A stretch of DNA of 64,000 nucleotides from Rosa chinensis (lineage: Eukaryota; Streptophyta; Magnoliopsida; Rosales; Rosaceae). The notes below the pieces were generated by a model. The model made no database searches. It was not told the DNA's origin and was given only the letters and a program-made list of their open reading frames with translations. The translations under genes were made by a program, and so were the position numbers. The stretch spans positions 36,265,001 through 36,329,000 of the forward strand of contig NC_037090.1 of NCBI RefSeq assembly GCF_002994745.2. The letters are read 5' to 3'. This document shows, one piece after another, positions 23,006 to 36,322 of the stretch; the stretch's first letter is position 1; every line of letters starts with the position of its first letter.

Positions 23006-25620
23006 TTGACCATTTTTTTTTTAAAGGGGACTAGTGTGGCTGCCCTCAAGCCTTGATACTACAAAATACATTGGGAGAAATGTAGAGACTGAACCTCATA
23101 TTACAATAAGAATCAAGATAACATCCTGAAATAATACCTAGCAATTATTCCTCTAATCTTGCACTTTTGCTTAACCTATGTGTTTATTTATATATATTAC
23201 ATCTCACCATTGATTCCTTTTGATCTCCACCATTGATTTCAATTCTCTTGGCCTTTAAATAGCACTTTCTCTCTTCCAATACTATGCATCCCCTTTGCTT
23301 CTCATTTTGAAACATCAAAATCTCTCTTTTCTCTAGTTTTAGGTTAGTTTTTCATAGCATGTACATAGTTCTTTGACTTCGTGTGAGAAATAGGTATGTA
23401 GTCACTTGGGTTTCACCAAAACCGAAAGTTACTACACTCTCTAAATCAATCACAACACTTACTTTTATATATCCAAGCTCTTGTTCTTCCTTGTTCTTGA
23501 GGTTTGTGAATGTATATGATGTTTTGGGTTGTAAAAACCGAAAATCACATACCTTGAAGCAATTCTCTCATCATTTGACATCTTTGAGTGCTAGGAGGGA
23601 GGTTTGAGATCTCGGTTTGACTCTACCAAGAGTCAAACCCTTGGGTAGTCCTGTTTTCTTTTCCTTCTCTCTTTAGTTTGATGTTCATTTCTTGTATTTG
23701 TAATAACATGTGTTGTGAGTCGTTGGATTTGAGGTTAGGGCTATCCCTTGCCAAACTTATATGCAAATAATGTAAATTTTCATGTGTTTTGATGTTTATG
23801 CATGTTTTAAATCTACGGGCTTCTAAACTTTAATGCTTACTAAATGTGTTTGCTAGCTTAGTCACCTAGAAAACATGTTTAGGAAACTACTGAATCAGAA
23901 ACTTGAACTTGACCACTTCTTGAATCCGTGAGTATGAGTAGCCTCTAGGTGGTGGCTTAATGATTCCTACGGGAAATGTTAAATTTCTTGAATTTCTTAT
24001 TCCAAACTTAATGCATATGTCGGGAGTTTAATTACTCTAAGGGGGCTGTTAGGCTTCCGGCTCATAGCCCACTTATGTTTTAATGAAATATAAATGGGAT
24101 TAAGGTTGTGTAATTAACTTCACTTTACCAAAGTTTGTTGAATTGCATGATTAGTTGGTTTCTTTGTAGCTTCACCAAAGCACTAAGGGAAATTTGTCAA
24201 AGCATGTTATCACATCAAATATGGGTTACATTTTGTGCATGAGTAAGGTTAGGTGTGATGCCTAAGTCTCTACTCCTCTCATTGATTTAGTCTCTACACT
24301 TTTATTAGCTTGGTATATTTTTGTGCAACTTAGTTTATTTTTAAAAAAATTGAAGTTTTTTTTTTTTTAATTGAAATCAACCAAGCGTTCACTACCACAA
24401 TTGTTAATACCATCCTCATGATCTTTAGCTTCCAAAGGGCTAAGGTTGTGAACTTGTAAAAAGGTAGACTTACATGCTTTTTCTAGGTTTCTTTTAACGG
24501 TGATCTAGCTAGGGTAGAGTTACTCAATCCCTTGGGTACGATACTCTCACTTTCTCTTTACTAAAACTTGACCTCCTATACTTGGGAGTGGGGAACATAA
24601 TTCATAAATTGCATACATATTTATACTCAAGGATGTCCCGATCAGGACTCTCCACTAAGTATATGTATTCTAACAATTACCAATTATCAAAGAGTACACA
24701 ACTAGCTACTCCAGTTGCTTTGTAAGATTACTCTATCACAAAGAAGCATCATTACAAATAGCACAGCTCTCCTACTATGCTGTCGCATAGATACAAATTT
24801 AGTGACAGTGACACTTCATTTCATCCTACCATTAAGAAGTTGTGTCCATTTGGTCAAGTAAATGGCTCGCCGCCTCGCTAGGCCAGAGAAGGCACACTAA
24901 GTGCCATCATATAGAGATGGGGACATATTGCTTGCATAAAGCCGCATCTAATTAAACATAAAAAAGAAATAAAACATAAAATATAAAATAAAATAAAAAT
25001 AGTTTCAGACCTGAGCCCATGTCCAAGCCAAAAAATCTCCCAGTGCTAGCTGAGAATGCAGACCGCCTATGTCACTCTGCAACATCTAGCACGCAGAGTC
25101 GCTGCCGTCCCACCATCGGCGGCATACCTGCCGCTCCGAGCAGACATTGGCCGTCTCTCCAACCTTCTGTCTTCCCCAACATGCCAGCAAGTGTCACCAC
25201 CCCTTCCAACCACTCCCTTCCACCAAACGGCTCTAATCAACCCAAGTCGAATCGAAGTCCAATATGATCTTAGCCATTCAGATCCCATCCCCACCTCCAC
25301 CCTCTCGTCACCACCAGGAGACCACACCTCCCATCATCGTCACTTTTCCCTTAAGGAGATCGACACCAGCCCCGCTCGCTAGCCGTCTAACTCACGCTGC
25401 TCTTCCCCGACATGACCTTCATGTGATCCGGACAACAAAGCTACCACACTATCTTCACTTCGATTGGATATCCATCTAAAAAACCAGACACTCGATCCAT
25501 TCTAGCCCGTTTGACAATGCTGCCACGAGGGCGTGCTATCGGACAGGTCATATACTCTGGACGGAGGCGCCTAGGGTTTTGAGAGAGAAGTCCTCGATGT
25601 TAGAGAGAGTTTTCTTATTT
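23006..25620 (-). mobile_element. LINE-like dispersed repeat, copy 1, split by an LTR
   Basis: From a T-run at about 23,009 (a poly-A tail on the minus strand), the sequence GTGTGGCTGCCCTCAAGCC and what follows match 38,480-39,430. The matches include TATGTATTCTAACAA, AGCACAGCTCTCCTACTATG, the TTCATCCTACCATTAAGAAG block and CTCGCCGCCTCGCTAGGCCAG. About 23,140-24,625 interrupts the match and looks like an LTR. The right part (25,019-25,560) is C-rich and has open frames without known domains. Assignment to LINEs rests on the 3' tail and minus-strand sense, not on reverse transcriptase, so it is tentative. Confidence 0.55.
23140..24625 (+). mobile_element. Athila/gypsy-like LTR inserted in LINE-like copy 1
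   Basis: A TATA-like motif (CCTTTAAATAGCAC) at about 23,251 is followed by a CT-rich leader. Near the right end comes CCCTTGGGTACGATACTCTC plus TATACTTGGGAGTGG, the end signature of many plant Athila-type LTRs. No internal coding region follows, so it is a solo LTR or fragment. Exact termini and target duplication could not be fixed because the host repeat is diverged at the junctions. Confidence 0.6.
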
Positions 25621-26275
25621 TGATTGCCAACTTTATGTTGTAATAATAATTTGGAATATGAGATTTGGGATTGAGACCCCTTTATTTTATTTTATTTTAT
25701 TTTGAGGGAGTTTGTTATTTTGATGAGAGCATGTACGCTCATTGGAGTCGTGATTGTTGGCATTTCTGGAAGTGTAGATTTTGCTTCTACAGGTTTTGAG
25801 CAATCTATTTTAGAAGTGATTCTACTGAATTTTCAGTTACATGTGTGACGTGGCGGGCCGACCACAAGGTGATTTGGAACAAAATTAAGTAAAAATGTGT
25901 TTTGGAGTTACATATGTGATACAGTAAGTAAAATTTATATATAAAGAATAAGAGGCTTAAAAAGAAATGAAAAAAAAATTAAATAAAAAAATAAAAAGGC
26001 CTCAGAGAAGTGCCCCCAAAACTTTGCCACGAAAAAGAACGAGACCAAAAGAAAAGGAGCCAGAGGAGTTGGGACGCTCAGAATCTTTGAAGCTTATAAA
26101 GTAGTTGGCCATTGAGAACACACTGGTCTTTCCATGTTCAACAACAGCGATAAAAATTTCAAACCTAGAACATTTCTAAACACTGTGAATGAGGGTTAAC
26201 TGATAAATCTAAAAGGTAAAACAAGGATGAGCGACATATGAAATTTGAATAATGTGAAGCCTATCTGTCTTCTCG
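25621..26275. other. Intergenic DNA 3' of PAO4
   Basis: Contains a (TTTTA)n run at about 25,682-25,703 and A-rich sequence near 25,960-26,000. No gene. Confidence 0.6.
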
Positions 26276-26291
26276 GTGTATCAAAAAGGAC

Positions 26292-29200
26292 TCAAATCCT
26301 TGAGATTTGCAGCGGAACAATTGCTTCGAGCACTTCATCGCCAACATAAGCACGCTGCGACTTTTCCAATCTACCAAGTTTCTCCAAGAGATGATTCTGA
26401 CAGTTTTCAGCTGCCATTAATCCTGCTGCATAAGCCCCATGTACAGATCCTTGATGATCCATGCTGACAGCTTCCCCTCCAAAGAAAAGGTTACCCAAAG
26501 GTGCTCGAAGCCTCTCGTATACATCTGCTGGCTTTCCAACCAAATCCAAAGAGTAACATCCAAGGGAATTCAGGTCTGTTCCCCAATGTGATACAAGATA
26601 TTGAACCTGTTACACGACCAACCAAATGTAAGTCCATGAGTTCGACATCAATCAACTACTGATCACCATTATGCTGCCCAATTATATCATATCCTGGATT
26701 AATCGTGGACAAAGAATGTCCTTTTACACTTACAACTCTGAGCCACCATAGACAGTTCTAGATGGCACCAAGGTTGGCATCATACATAGATTCAACGAAA
26801 GTGAGAAAATATCTGAAAATAATGTACATACCGGCTCAGTTGCTTCGGGTAACATATTCTTGAGCTGATCATTCACAAATTTAACAGCAGCAACATCATC
26901 TAGACTTTCAAGGTCATATGCAAACCTTCCAGCACACATATAGACGAGGACTGGTTGCCCCGTTGTCTTGTGAAGATTGAGAAAATAAGCGCATCCATAA
27001 GAAGAAGGTGCAACAACTCCTAAGAGCTCTACATTCGGCCAGAAAACTTTATCAAATCGTAAGGCAATTTTGTTTTCATTGCCCACCCCAAGATCAGCAA
27101 TTGCAGACATTTTCCACTCTGGTAAGGTGGGTTCGAACTCAATCAACTTGGCTTTAAGAACCCCAAGAGGTACGGTTATGATAGCCGCATCTGCAATGAA
27201 GTTTCTGCCATCTTCAGTTGTGAGCATCACCTTATTACAACCATTTGATATCTTTGTGACCCTGCTCATAATTTACAGTAGAGTTCAGGCCAAACAGAAA
27301 ACACTCACACAAAAAAGATATGTTCACAATAGGATGTGTAATACAAATTTGCAACCAGAGCACTCAAACAGAATAAAAGGGTCAACCAAAGCCATATTAA
27401 ATAAAACAACATGGTACAAAGAAGACGATTCTTTTTTACGAGAAACCAAATTTTATGAACAAAAAGAGAACATACAGATCAGAAAACAAATAGCACTAAA
27501 TCAAACAGAATTATAATTCATCATAATGACCTTTTCTTTTCTTTTTCTTTTTTTGCAAACCACACACAACCCCCCACCACCCCCCTCCTCTTTTGCTATG
27601 CAAGTGTCTATTGTGAAGAACACTCGTGGAGAGAATAGTTTGCAAAAATGGGAGTGCTAATTTCACTCGTTATTATTTCAATTTTTAATATTTTAATTAT
27701 TTTTATATGAGTATTAGATGCTACATCATCAAAATATACGAGCAAGTAAAATTTCTAAGAAGTGAGGAAGAGGGTTACATGCCACACTGGAGTTATATAA
27801 GATCGTCAAGTCAATACATAGTTTTGATGATTAAGTAAAACACAGGAAGTGCAGTAGTATTTACGTCTGATCTGCTGCTAGGTAGATGTGCTGTAGTGGC
27901 AATCCCAATAGGAGGATTTTTGAGGGAGCAAGGGATGAAGAGTTCTTTGGTGAAATATTTTGGCAATGACAGAATATATTCTGAATTTAGGAATTATTCT
28001 TTACATGTAATCTCTTATGATTCTAATGGTGTACTGCTTTAGCTTGTTTCTTGTTCCATTCCCCCAAACAAGGTCATGTAAATGCATGTTCAGTTATAGG
28101 ACACAGGGGTAAGTACCTGTGACTCAACCGCACATCGATATCTTTTGCAAGAGTCTTTATTATGGGATCATAACCTTCCACCATAAGTCCATGACCACCA
28201 GAGAGAACATGCTCCTGTACAACAAGAACCGACAGCCGTGTAAGCCCTCACCAATAGATAACAAATTCTAGCTGACAGTTTTGCATCCAACCATAAATTT
28301 CCAATAAACAGAAACAGACAACACGTTCCTGTACCACCTCTAAACCAACTTAGGTGGCAGTTCATGTGGTTTTTGAAAACTGACAATGGCAAAGAGACCA
28401 CATGGTATTACACAAATGTTTAAATGCCACATTACTGCCACATCATGTGGTGTTGGAAGTGATACAAAAAATGTGGTCAGCTTGGCGTAGTCCATCACTC
28501 CATCAAGGCTATAACAAGAGATTAAGGATATAAACTGCACACAAATCCATACATTATGGTTGATGATGCCTCAACAGTAGTGTTAGGGAGGAGGGCGTAT
28601 TTATCCAAAATATTGATGTTGGCATCAAGAAACTGAAAACTCAAGGTTTCAGTGTCTGGTCTTGCTCATCAGCAAAAATTCTAATGCCATTAAAACCAGA
28701 ATATTCATGATTATAATTTAATTAATGTACACGCTTCTCATATGCCTAACAATTCCATAAAATTTCATATTTGGTATCAGAATCTAGAAGCAAATTTGGG
28801 AGAACAAAAGAGAGAATTAGTTTCAAAAAGAATTGCAAGGGTGCCAACCAATTGCACCTTCGTGTCAGACAACAATTTCATATCTGGTATCAGAATCTAG
28901 AAGCAAATTTGGGAGAACAAAAGAGAGAGAATTAGTTTCAAAAAGAATTGTAAGGGTGCCAACCAATTGCACCTTCGTGTCAGACAACACACTATCATTA
29001 GTTGTTTTCTGTATATCCTCCTGTCATTGTATTTCAATCACTTTTCTTACTCTAAACAGTCCTTGGGGTAATACTAGTCTTGTACATTCTAAAAAGATAC
29101 TAGAAAGAGGCATTTCTATGATCTATGGACATCACAACTGTATGGTCTACCCAGGAGAATTAATTACAAAAGTTTAGATAGTGCACTACCTGATCCCAGT

Positions 29201-30872
29201 TTTTCAGTGATATCATATCTGCATCTGCAGCAAACCATGCTTCCATTCGACACATGTACCATTGCAACACTGCTTGAGCAAGTCCTTCTTGTCTGCAGCA
29301 GTCAGAAGGTAAACAGCAAGAGTATTAAGATTCAACAGTTGAAGCATCATGCAGTAAAATGTGTATTTCTTCTGTTTATAATACCTTAACTCTGGATGCC
29401 TATTCAAGACAATCATTATTGCTTGGTGAACAGACATGTCATCAGTATGTTCATTCCTTACTTTCTCTGTCTACAGAAATCAAACAAGAAAATTTAGTTT
29501 AAAGGACTCCCAAAGAGCCAGGTTCATTACTCACAAAAAACAAACAATATCCACTACAAATGTACATCAAAGGTAGGTACCTCAGTGAGAATTCTCTTGA
29601 ATATATCACCAACTTCAACGACCATCTGCTGAGGAACTTGTTTGCCGTCCATATCGAAAAGCGCAAAGCTAAAACAACATCCAGACATTCAGCACAACAG
29701 TTCTATTTGAATTTATGCTTGAATTATCAATGCCTGATCTGCTGGAAGATTCTAATTTGAAGTATGAGAAAAATTAAACCATCGATACCGCTTTGTTCTG
29801 GTACCTTTCAGATTAAAACCCCAGTTATATTTTTTTTTTTTGTCCCACAAATATTATGTGCTGAACACTATTAAAAGCATAAACCTCATATGCATTCACA
29901 AGATTAGTAATGTAAAAAATAAATGATATTGTACCTTTCCAAATCATGATCATACAACACAGAGTTGTCGCCGCTAGTACGATATAAAGTAAGTCCTAGA
30001 CGGCGTATAAGTGGAGCCAAGGGATTCTCATTGCAAACACCATGTAGCCTGGAACATGTTCAAGACAAACAATTAATCATATTAGTTATTACATTGAATC
30101 TGTCTATTTATTTATTTAACCATCCTGTCTCTTCCCTCAGTTCAACTTGGAGGCATCCTTCATCCTATGTGAATAAGTTGCCAACTCAAGATATAAGTAT
30201 ATTCACCCTATTTGAAATTACATCAGCTAACAAGTTACGGAGACAACACATCCAATAGGAAATAATTCAGTAGTGATCATGTTTCAACAGTCCATAGTTT
30301 TGGGATTGACATGAAACTAGTATCACAGGAACCACACCACGGATTTGTTTATGAGATATACAACCACAAACCAAAGTACAATAAAAGTAAACGAGAGATC
30401 AAATTTACCATGATGCTCCCATATCTACTGGACAGCCAAATGAGTAATCAGTAAGAATCCGGCCACCGAGTCTATCTCGTGATTCGAGCAATGTCACCTG
30501 AAAAACGAAGATGATACAAATCTAAGAGGCCGGCGGATACAATTTGTCCATTGTAACAAAAACAAATCCTCTAATATATGCATGAGTGAGTGAATTGACC
30601 TTAAAGGAAGCGTCATGGAGAAGGCGAGCCGCTGCAACACCAGATATACCACCACCAACAACAATAACAGAAGGCCATGATGATGCATTGTGCTGCCTCT
30701 CAATGCGAGAAGGAATTGAGTCTGGTCATCACACAGATATAGACACAGTCAGCCATGAATAACAACAACAACAACAAACCCAATAATCCAAAATCAACAG
30801 TAAATGAAGTGACAGAGACGGAGATCAAATACCGTCAATCAAATCAGTAAAGAACGGATCTTTGGGGTCCAT
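26292..30872 (-). CDS. PAO4: Polyamine oxidase, PAO4 type, probably peroxisomal (10 exons, 494 aa)
   Basis: FAD-dependent amine oxidase. Family members of this clade oxidise spermine/spermidine back to spermidine/putrescine, giving 3-aminopropanal and hydrogen peroxide, in peroxisomes. Exons, in order: 30872-30833, 30721-30600, 30497-30409, 30048-29935, 29668-29581, 29470-29385, 29292-29190, 28214-28117, 27261-26832, 26606-26292. They sum to 1,485 nt, all introns are GT-AG, and no internal stop is met. The dinucleotide-binding motif VVGGGISG is at residues 34-41, then [28 protein letters not shown], and near the C-terminus [20 protein letters not shown]. The C-terminal LQISRI resembles the VPLQISR-M end of Arabidopsis PAO4, with SRI as the likely PTS1. 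The length (~494 aa) fits the family. A TTAAATATAAAC box at about 31,316-31,327 and a (GA)n tract lie upstream. Orthology to PAO4 rather than PAO2/3 is judged from the GGEAV and C-terminal sequences. Confidence 0.95.
28761..28988. repeat. 113-bp tandem duplication in PAO4 intron 7
   Basis: The block starting AATTTCATATTTGGTATCAG at 28,761 is repeated from 28,874 with only a few changes (for example GAGAGA expanded by two bases). It ends CTTCGTGTCAGACAACA in both copies. The near identity implies a recent event. Confidence 0.93.
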
Positions 30873-31078
30873 CGGAACAGGAATTATGGATTAATGGAAC
30901 AGTAAAAAGGGGATTGGGGAATTGGCTTAAGAAAAAGGGTGTATAGGAATCTTGGCGACTAATTGGTAAGAATTATAAAGAAGGAAGATGAGAAGGCCAG
31001 CAATGAAGCGGCTGAGATTGGCAGAAGAATAGCAAGGCAGTTCCTTCATGACATTTATCATGAGACTCGCCGCATATG

Positions 31079-31100
31079 CTCTCTCTCTCTCTCTCTCTCT
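31079..31100. repeat. (CT)n microsatellite upstream of PAO4
   Basis: Eleven CT units, which read as (GA)n on the PAO4 sense strand about 210 bp upstream of the start codon, probably in the 5' UTR. GA-rich 5' leaders are frequent in plant genes. Confidence 0.9.
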
Positions 31101-31315
31101 TAACAACACTCGCAAGCAATACCAATGGTGAAGAATAAGGAATATGGGAATAACCAGGTAATGGTACCACAATTACAAGGAAGGAGTACTAAGAAGAAGA
31201 CAACCCCAAGTCGCCAATTTGCCAAAGACAACTAGGGAGACTCGGATCCAACACTCTCCACAACTTTTGCCTCTGTTCTCCAAGTTTATACGTAGCAGGA
31301 ATCAACCTCCTCTTG

Positions 31316-31327
31316 TTTATATTTAAG
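31316..31327 (-). promoter_or_regulatory. Candidate TATA box of PAO4
   Basis: TTAAATATAAAC on the minus strand, about 445 bp before the PAO4 start codon. If used, the 5' UTR would be about 400 nt including the GA repeat, possibly with an intron. Seen by motif only. Confidence 0.35.
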
Positions 31328-31779
31328 CCTGCCTCCGATATTTTCATTTATTATTCATAATTACTAATTTGATTAAATTACAAATTAATTAGGTGATCAC
31401 AACTCCAATACGTCTCCTTGATGTAATGCAAATTGCGTTACTTGCATGTGTGAAGTTCATGCCAGCAGGATAGGAGTCATATATGGCTAATCTTTCATTT
31501 CCATGTTTCTTTATGCAGATGTGCCAAAGCCAAACCTGGCCGCCTCTTCTGATTTTCAAAGAGTGTGTCAATTATTGAGAATCCCCTCTAGAATAATACC
31601 TTTGGCCCAGCACACCCTATAATTTCCATCCAATTTTCTACACGAAATTGTAACTATCACCCTTCAAACAAAAAAAAGGAAGGTCAACATATTTTCGAGA
31701 AACCATTATCTGTTGGATAGTTACTTTTAAGCTAACTTAGCAAAACAGTCGGCTGCTAAATTTGCTTTTCCTGCCGGAC

Positions 31780-32750
31780 CAAGTCCAACTAACATTAGGA
31801 AAACAAGGTACTAAGCGCTGGATTTCAGCAACAAAAAGGAGCATAATCTTGTACATTAGAAAGAAAAGATGCAGGAATAGATCCCCCATCAATTATGTTT
31901 ATCATTCAACAAGGACATATCGCGTCAAATTGGTTGGTCTGTATGAACCCGTAGCTGATAGATGCACCCGGAAGAATAGCGAATCCTTGAGCAATGTCGT
32001 TGTAGAGACGACGGCGGCAAAGAAGTTGTACTTGAATAGGCACCTACACTACTTGCTGAAGTTGAAGAGAATCAGTTTCATATCTTTTTCTCATGCACTT
32101 ATCGAACAACTTCTCTACACCACTTGTGATTGCAAGGGCTCCAAGCTGAACACTAGACAATTTGAAGTATGTACTGCCAAGGACACCTAACATGTCTCCT
32201 CTGACGACACCAAACCCACCAATACTATTATTCGATGAAAAATCGCCATAAAATTGACCTTTAGCCAGCCTTCTGTTGGAGATTTCCAACACAATGAGCC
32301 TTGACGAAGGTATATGGCTTTAGGTTTCACCTGATAATCATGAAGCCAAGCATTAGAGAGAAAAACGATATCACCTGCAGTAGCTTCTTTATGCTCCCAA
32401 ATTCTAGCATTCTTATCAGGCCATCTCCCCATATGAGAAACAGCAGATTATGGGGGCCTTGACAATGCTTGAAAGCAGTATAACAACCAAGACTTGAATG
32501 AATGGAAAGTGATTGAATTCAAGAAACACTCTGTGGAAGCTTTGGATTTGCCCTAATGACCTTCTGAGTGAAAGAGCAAGTGCAACAAAAGAGGGAGAGT
32601 AGTCTCGGGCTTTTCTGCATATAATGGACAAATAACACTCTCCACACAAACATGTTTAGAAAGCGACAATGAAATTAGGAAGAATTGACTGACGTGCTTT
32701 CCAAACACACAGCTGAAGCTGGAATATTAGGATGCCACACCATTTTTCCA
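31780..32750 (-). mobile_element. Decayed LINE 3' part (RNase H region)
   Basis: Frame-shifted minus-strand translations resemble the zf-RVT to RNase H portion of LINE ORF2. They show MCGECYLSIICRKARDYSPS (partner-cysteine-like region, about 32,650-32,590), then SPTEGWLKVNF, GDFSSNNSIGGFGVVRGDML and ETDSLQLQQVV (about 32,300-32,045). WLKVNFxGxF...GGFGxVxRD...ETDS is the usual RNase H pattern of plant LINEs. Several frameshifts and stops make it a pseudogene. It lies between PAO4 and SDG40. Confidence 0.75.
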
Positions 32751-32889
32751 GCGATATACCTTGATCATCCTCTGTATTAGCTTCCATAACAGAATCGTGA
32801 GATGGCTGGAGTGAAAGAGCAAGTCAATAGGTTGTTTTCACTGTTAACATGATCGAAGAAAGAAAGCCAATATCACATCTAATTTAGCT

Positions 32890-35800
32890 TTAGGAATGAG
32901 ATATTTGAGAACATAGAACACGTATCATTTCATCACAGACAGAAATACAATCAACTAGAATTTTCTTATAACCAAGCCTCCACTTGACAGCTAATTTCCA
33001 CCTCTCCCTTGACCGCTGCATTTTCCCTGACACAAGTGTTTTGGAATCTGTTTCTCCCTTCTTCAAAACATTAGCCCTAAAAGTACAAATCTCATCTGTT
33101 GATACAGATGAAACATTTGCAAACTCCAAAGGGGCATTAACATTTTGGATTTTGTCAATGACACTTAATAGAAGACTATCTTCTTCAAAAGTTGTTGGCA
33201 GATTCTTCATAGTACTGTTACACTTGTTTGAAATCCATCTCATAACAAATAACTCATTTTCAACTGAGAGTTGAAGCCCTGAATAAGCAAGGTGTCCAAC
33301 AGATCTTCGCCGGTTTGCTGGGGTTGCCCATAATCGCAGAGCCGAAAGTAGAGCAAAAGAGGGCTTTCCACTTTGATGGATATATAGGGACTCCTTAGGC
33401 CATGAACAAGAGGAATATATTTCTGGTTCTAAGGGAACAAAAACTTTGTCATTTGGATTTTCATTTAAGAGAAAGCCATAGTGCTCAAGAAGCTCCAAAT
33501 TTGTGTATGTTCCATAGCTCAAAAGCACCTACAGACGATGCGGTAATATTAAATACATTTCTGCTGTCCAAATTATAAAAAAATTATTTAAAAAATCATT
33601 AAAAAAAAGGATTAAAAATTTAAAACTCTGAGTACCTAAGAGCTAAGAGTTATCCAAAACATCAAATGGCTATCTATAGTAGTATACAGAAAATCACAAT
33701 AAGTCACAACATTGTTCATGAGAATTCACTCACAGCCATAAACTCATTTTCATAACAGGAATTAGTGCAATTAATCAACATCAAAAGCAGATTCAGTAGA
33801 GGGATATCTCATTTTCATAAAAAAAATAAAAAATAAAAAAGTTGTGAACGCTTTGAGATCAAAGTAAAACTATGGATCAAATGCAACACCACAATTGACC
33901 ATGAAACTCTAATAGCTTGGGCCAAATATTCTAACTAGATATCATTAAAAAAATGATACGGTTGGTGAATTTCCTTAACAAAAGGTTATACATAGCTCAA
34001 CTAATATACATTAAACTAAACCCTCATCTTTGAGCTGCTATAAATATCTGCATAATCAATTTCCCAGTCACACAAAGTTGGTATGCCAACAGTTAAGAAC
34101 CAAGGTTTCTTACACACAGCACTAACTAAATCAAGTACAGAGTGGACTAGTCAATATGCAACTTTAAGCCAGGTAAAAGATATCAGCACTTCTGCTTGAT
34201 CAAAAGAAATGCAGAGGAGAAAACATTTTGAAGTACAGAACCAGGATGTAATGTTATGTCTTCATGTCAAAAATGCATTGGTACTCATATGTTGACAGAA
34301 CATTAAAAAGAGTTATTGAGTGACATTAATAACTCTTTTTCACATAGCAATGCAAAACATAATCCGGTACTCAAACCAAGTGAATTGCAGTAGGTATATA
34401 ATAGTAGATCATGGAATGCTAGATCATGGAATGCAACCAGCATAGCTAGAAGAAAGATGGCAATTTGTATATCCAACGATCAAGGACCTACACTATCCAG
34501 TAAAATCCCTTTCTTCACCTAATATTGGGTCATTGGGTGCATAATAACTACCTGGGTGCGTAATAACAATGAGCCTAAGAAAGAAAATGGTGTACAGTCT
34601 CACGCATCCTGTGAATAGATACAACACAATAACAGAAGAAATCTTTTTGCGTCCACAACAATATGCAGCGATGATTAAATGGTGGACCCTTTTTCAAAGA
34701 AATTCACTAACCCTAAAGTGAGCAATCAAAATACCTAGTGCCTGTTGCACATATTCTAAAGAAAGAAAACAGAAATTAGAATTGAAGTAACAACAACAGC
34801 CATAAATTATAATGCAGGACCAATAGTTTTGTTAGAAAGGGATATCCACTTTTGAAGTCAAAGAACTGAACCTGTTGACCAAATCTGACATCAAGGACAC
34901 TACAATAAAAAAAGGAATGCCTATTGCCATGTCTTGCATGCATCAATTCAAAATGTAATGTCATTTAAGAGATAGCAGCTTACAAGTTATTAAGAGTCAC
35001 CATAGTTAAGTCTTACAAACCATTACTTCATTTGACATATCATAAGTCTTCATTCAATTTCACTTACATTTTGCGGGTCTCTTACCATCTAATGAACTTT
35101 TCTAAAGATAAAGCAGTGGCTTTCAATTTTAAATCTGCTGCTTAGGATATTGCACTTTTGAAGAAAATTTACAAAATGTTTGGTGCCTTGATATTGCCTT
35201 CCATGCTTTATTCACTCGGCCTCGTTCTTGTCTGTCAAAATTATATGTAAACATAGAAACCTATATCTTAATCTTATTCTATTACTCAGTTTCTATCATG
35301 ACCAGATTTTTTTTTTCTGTCTACAACCCACCATAATCAAAGGTAACCCCAACCTTGTATGACTCTACATCAAATCAATCCCACTTTTTACACCTACAGT
35401 ATAGCTGCCATAATTTCCTTGTAACTCATCATAACTTTAATGCCTCATCTCACCTACCTCCAAAAGTTCCTTTCTGAGATACTATCTGATGTTCCAAAAT
35501 GTGATCATCAGTAGGACATTCAGATTAGGTTTGGAATATCTCTCAACTCATGTAGTTCACCCTGTCCTCGAAAAAGACCTTAACCTTTTAAGAGCATTCA
35601 CCTTTACCATCAGAATTTTCCTAAGTTCTGATGCCACTATGGTAATTTTTTATTCATTGGTACAGAAGTTGAATCACAGAAACTACGGGAACGGGCATCA
35701 CGGTGAAACAAAAATAGACTAACCCAATAATACAATAAAATTATCCTTCACAGTCAAACTTTATACCCAGAAATGAAGAATAAGTTTCCCATTGAAGAAC

Positions 35801-36285
35801 TAGATTAGTGTTCGTAGATGTGGCCCATAAAGCTAGGAAAATGAAGGAGGTTAAATGGGTACCAGAAAGCTACTATACAACAACAGAATGACAAATCATA
35901 TGCTGAATAAAAGAAGAAAAGAATTCCATAATACCTGCTCTCCTTTTCTATAACTTTTCTTCGCATAGAAGCAATATGCCCCAACATCGTTCTCAAACCT
36001 GCCATCAGTTAATCTTCCCGAATCAGAATCAAGCTGCTCCATATCTAGAATACACGAAGTTTCCCCGTTCACTGTAGAGATATCCTGTAAGGCCAAGTCA
36101 TGTGTTCTATGCTCCATATTTTCAAAATCAGATTCTTCTACAGGTGCAGAATAATTAAATAAGTCTCCCACAGGACATAAACACCCAGCTCCATCCCATG
36201 GTATATGCATCGTCCGTGAGGATACCTTCAAAGGAAATAAATGATTAACAGCTAGAAACATTATTTGAAATATTTATATAATAGT

Positions 36286-36322
<37 letters not shown>

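Noticed and set aside
25019..25479. Overlapping open frames of 70-108 codons
   Set aside because: C-rich, low-complexity, present on both strands and inside the LINE-like repeat; no domain or start context.
30927..31172. Minus-strand open frames upstream of PAO4
   Set aside because: They span the GA microsatellite in the likely 5' UTR and are not in frame with the PAO4 start.
31762..32190. 142-codon plus-strand open frame
   Set aside because: Lies opposite the decayed LINE RNase H region and has no recognisable similarity.
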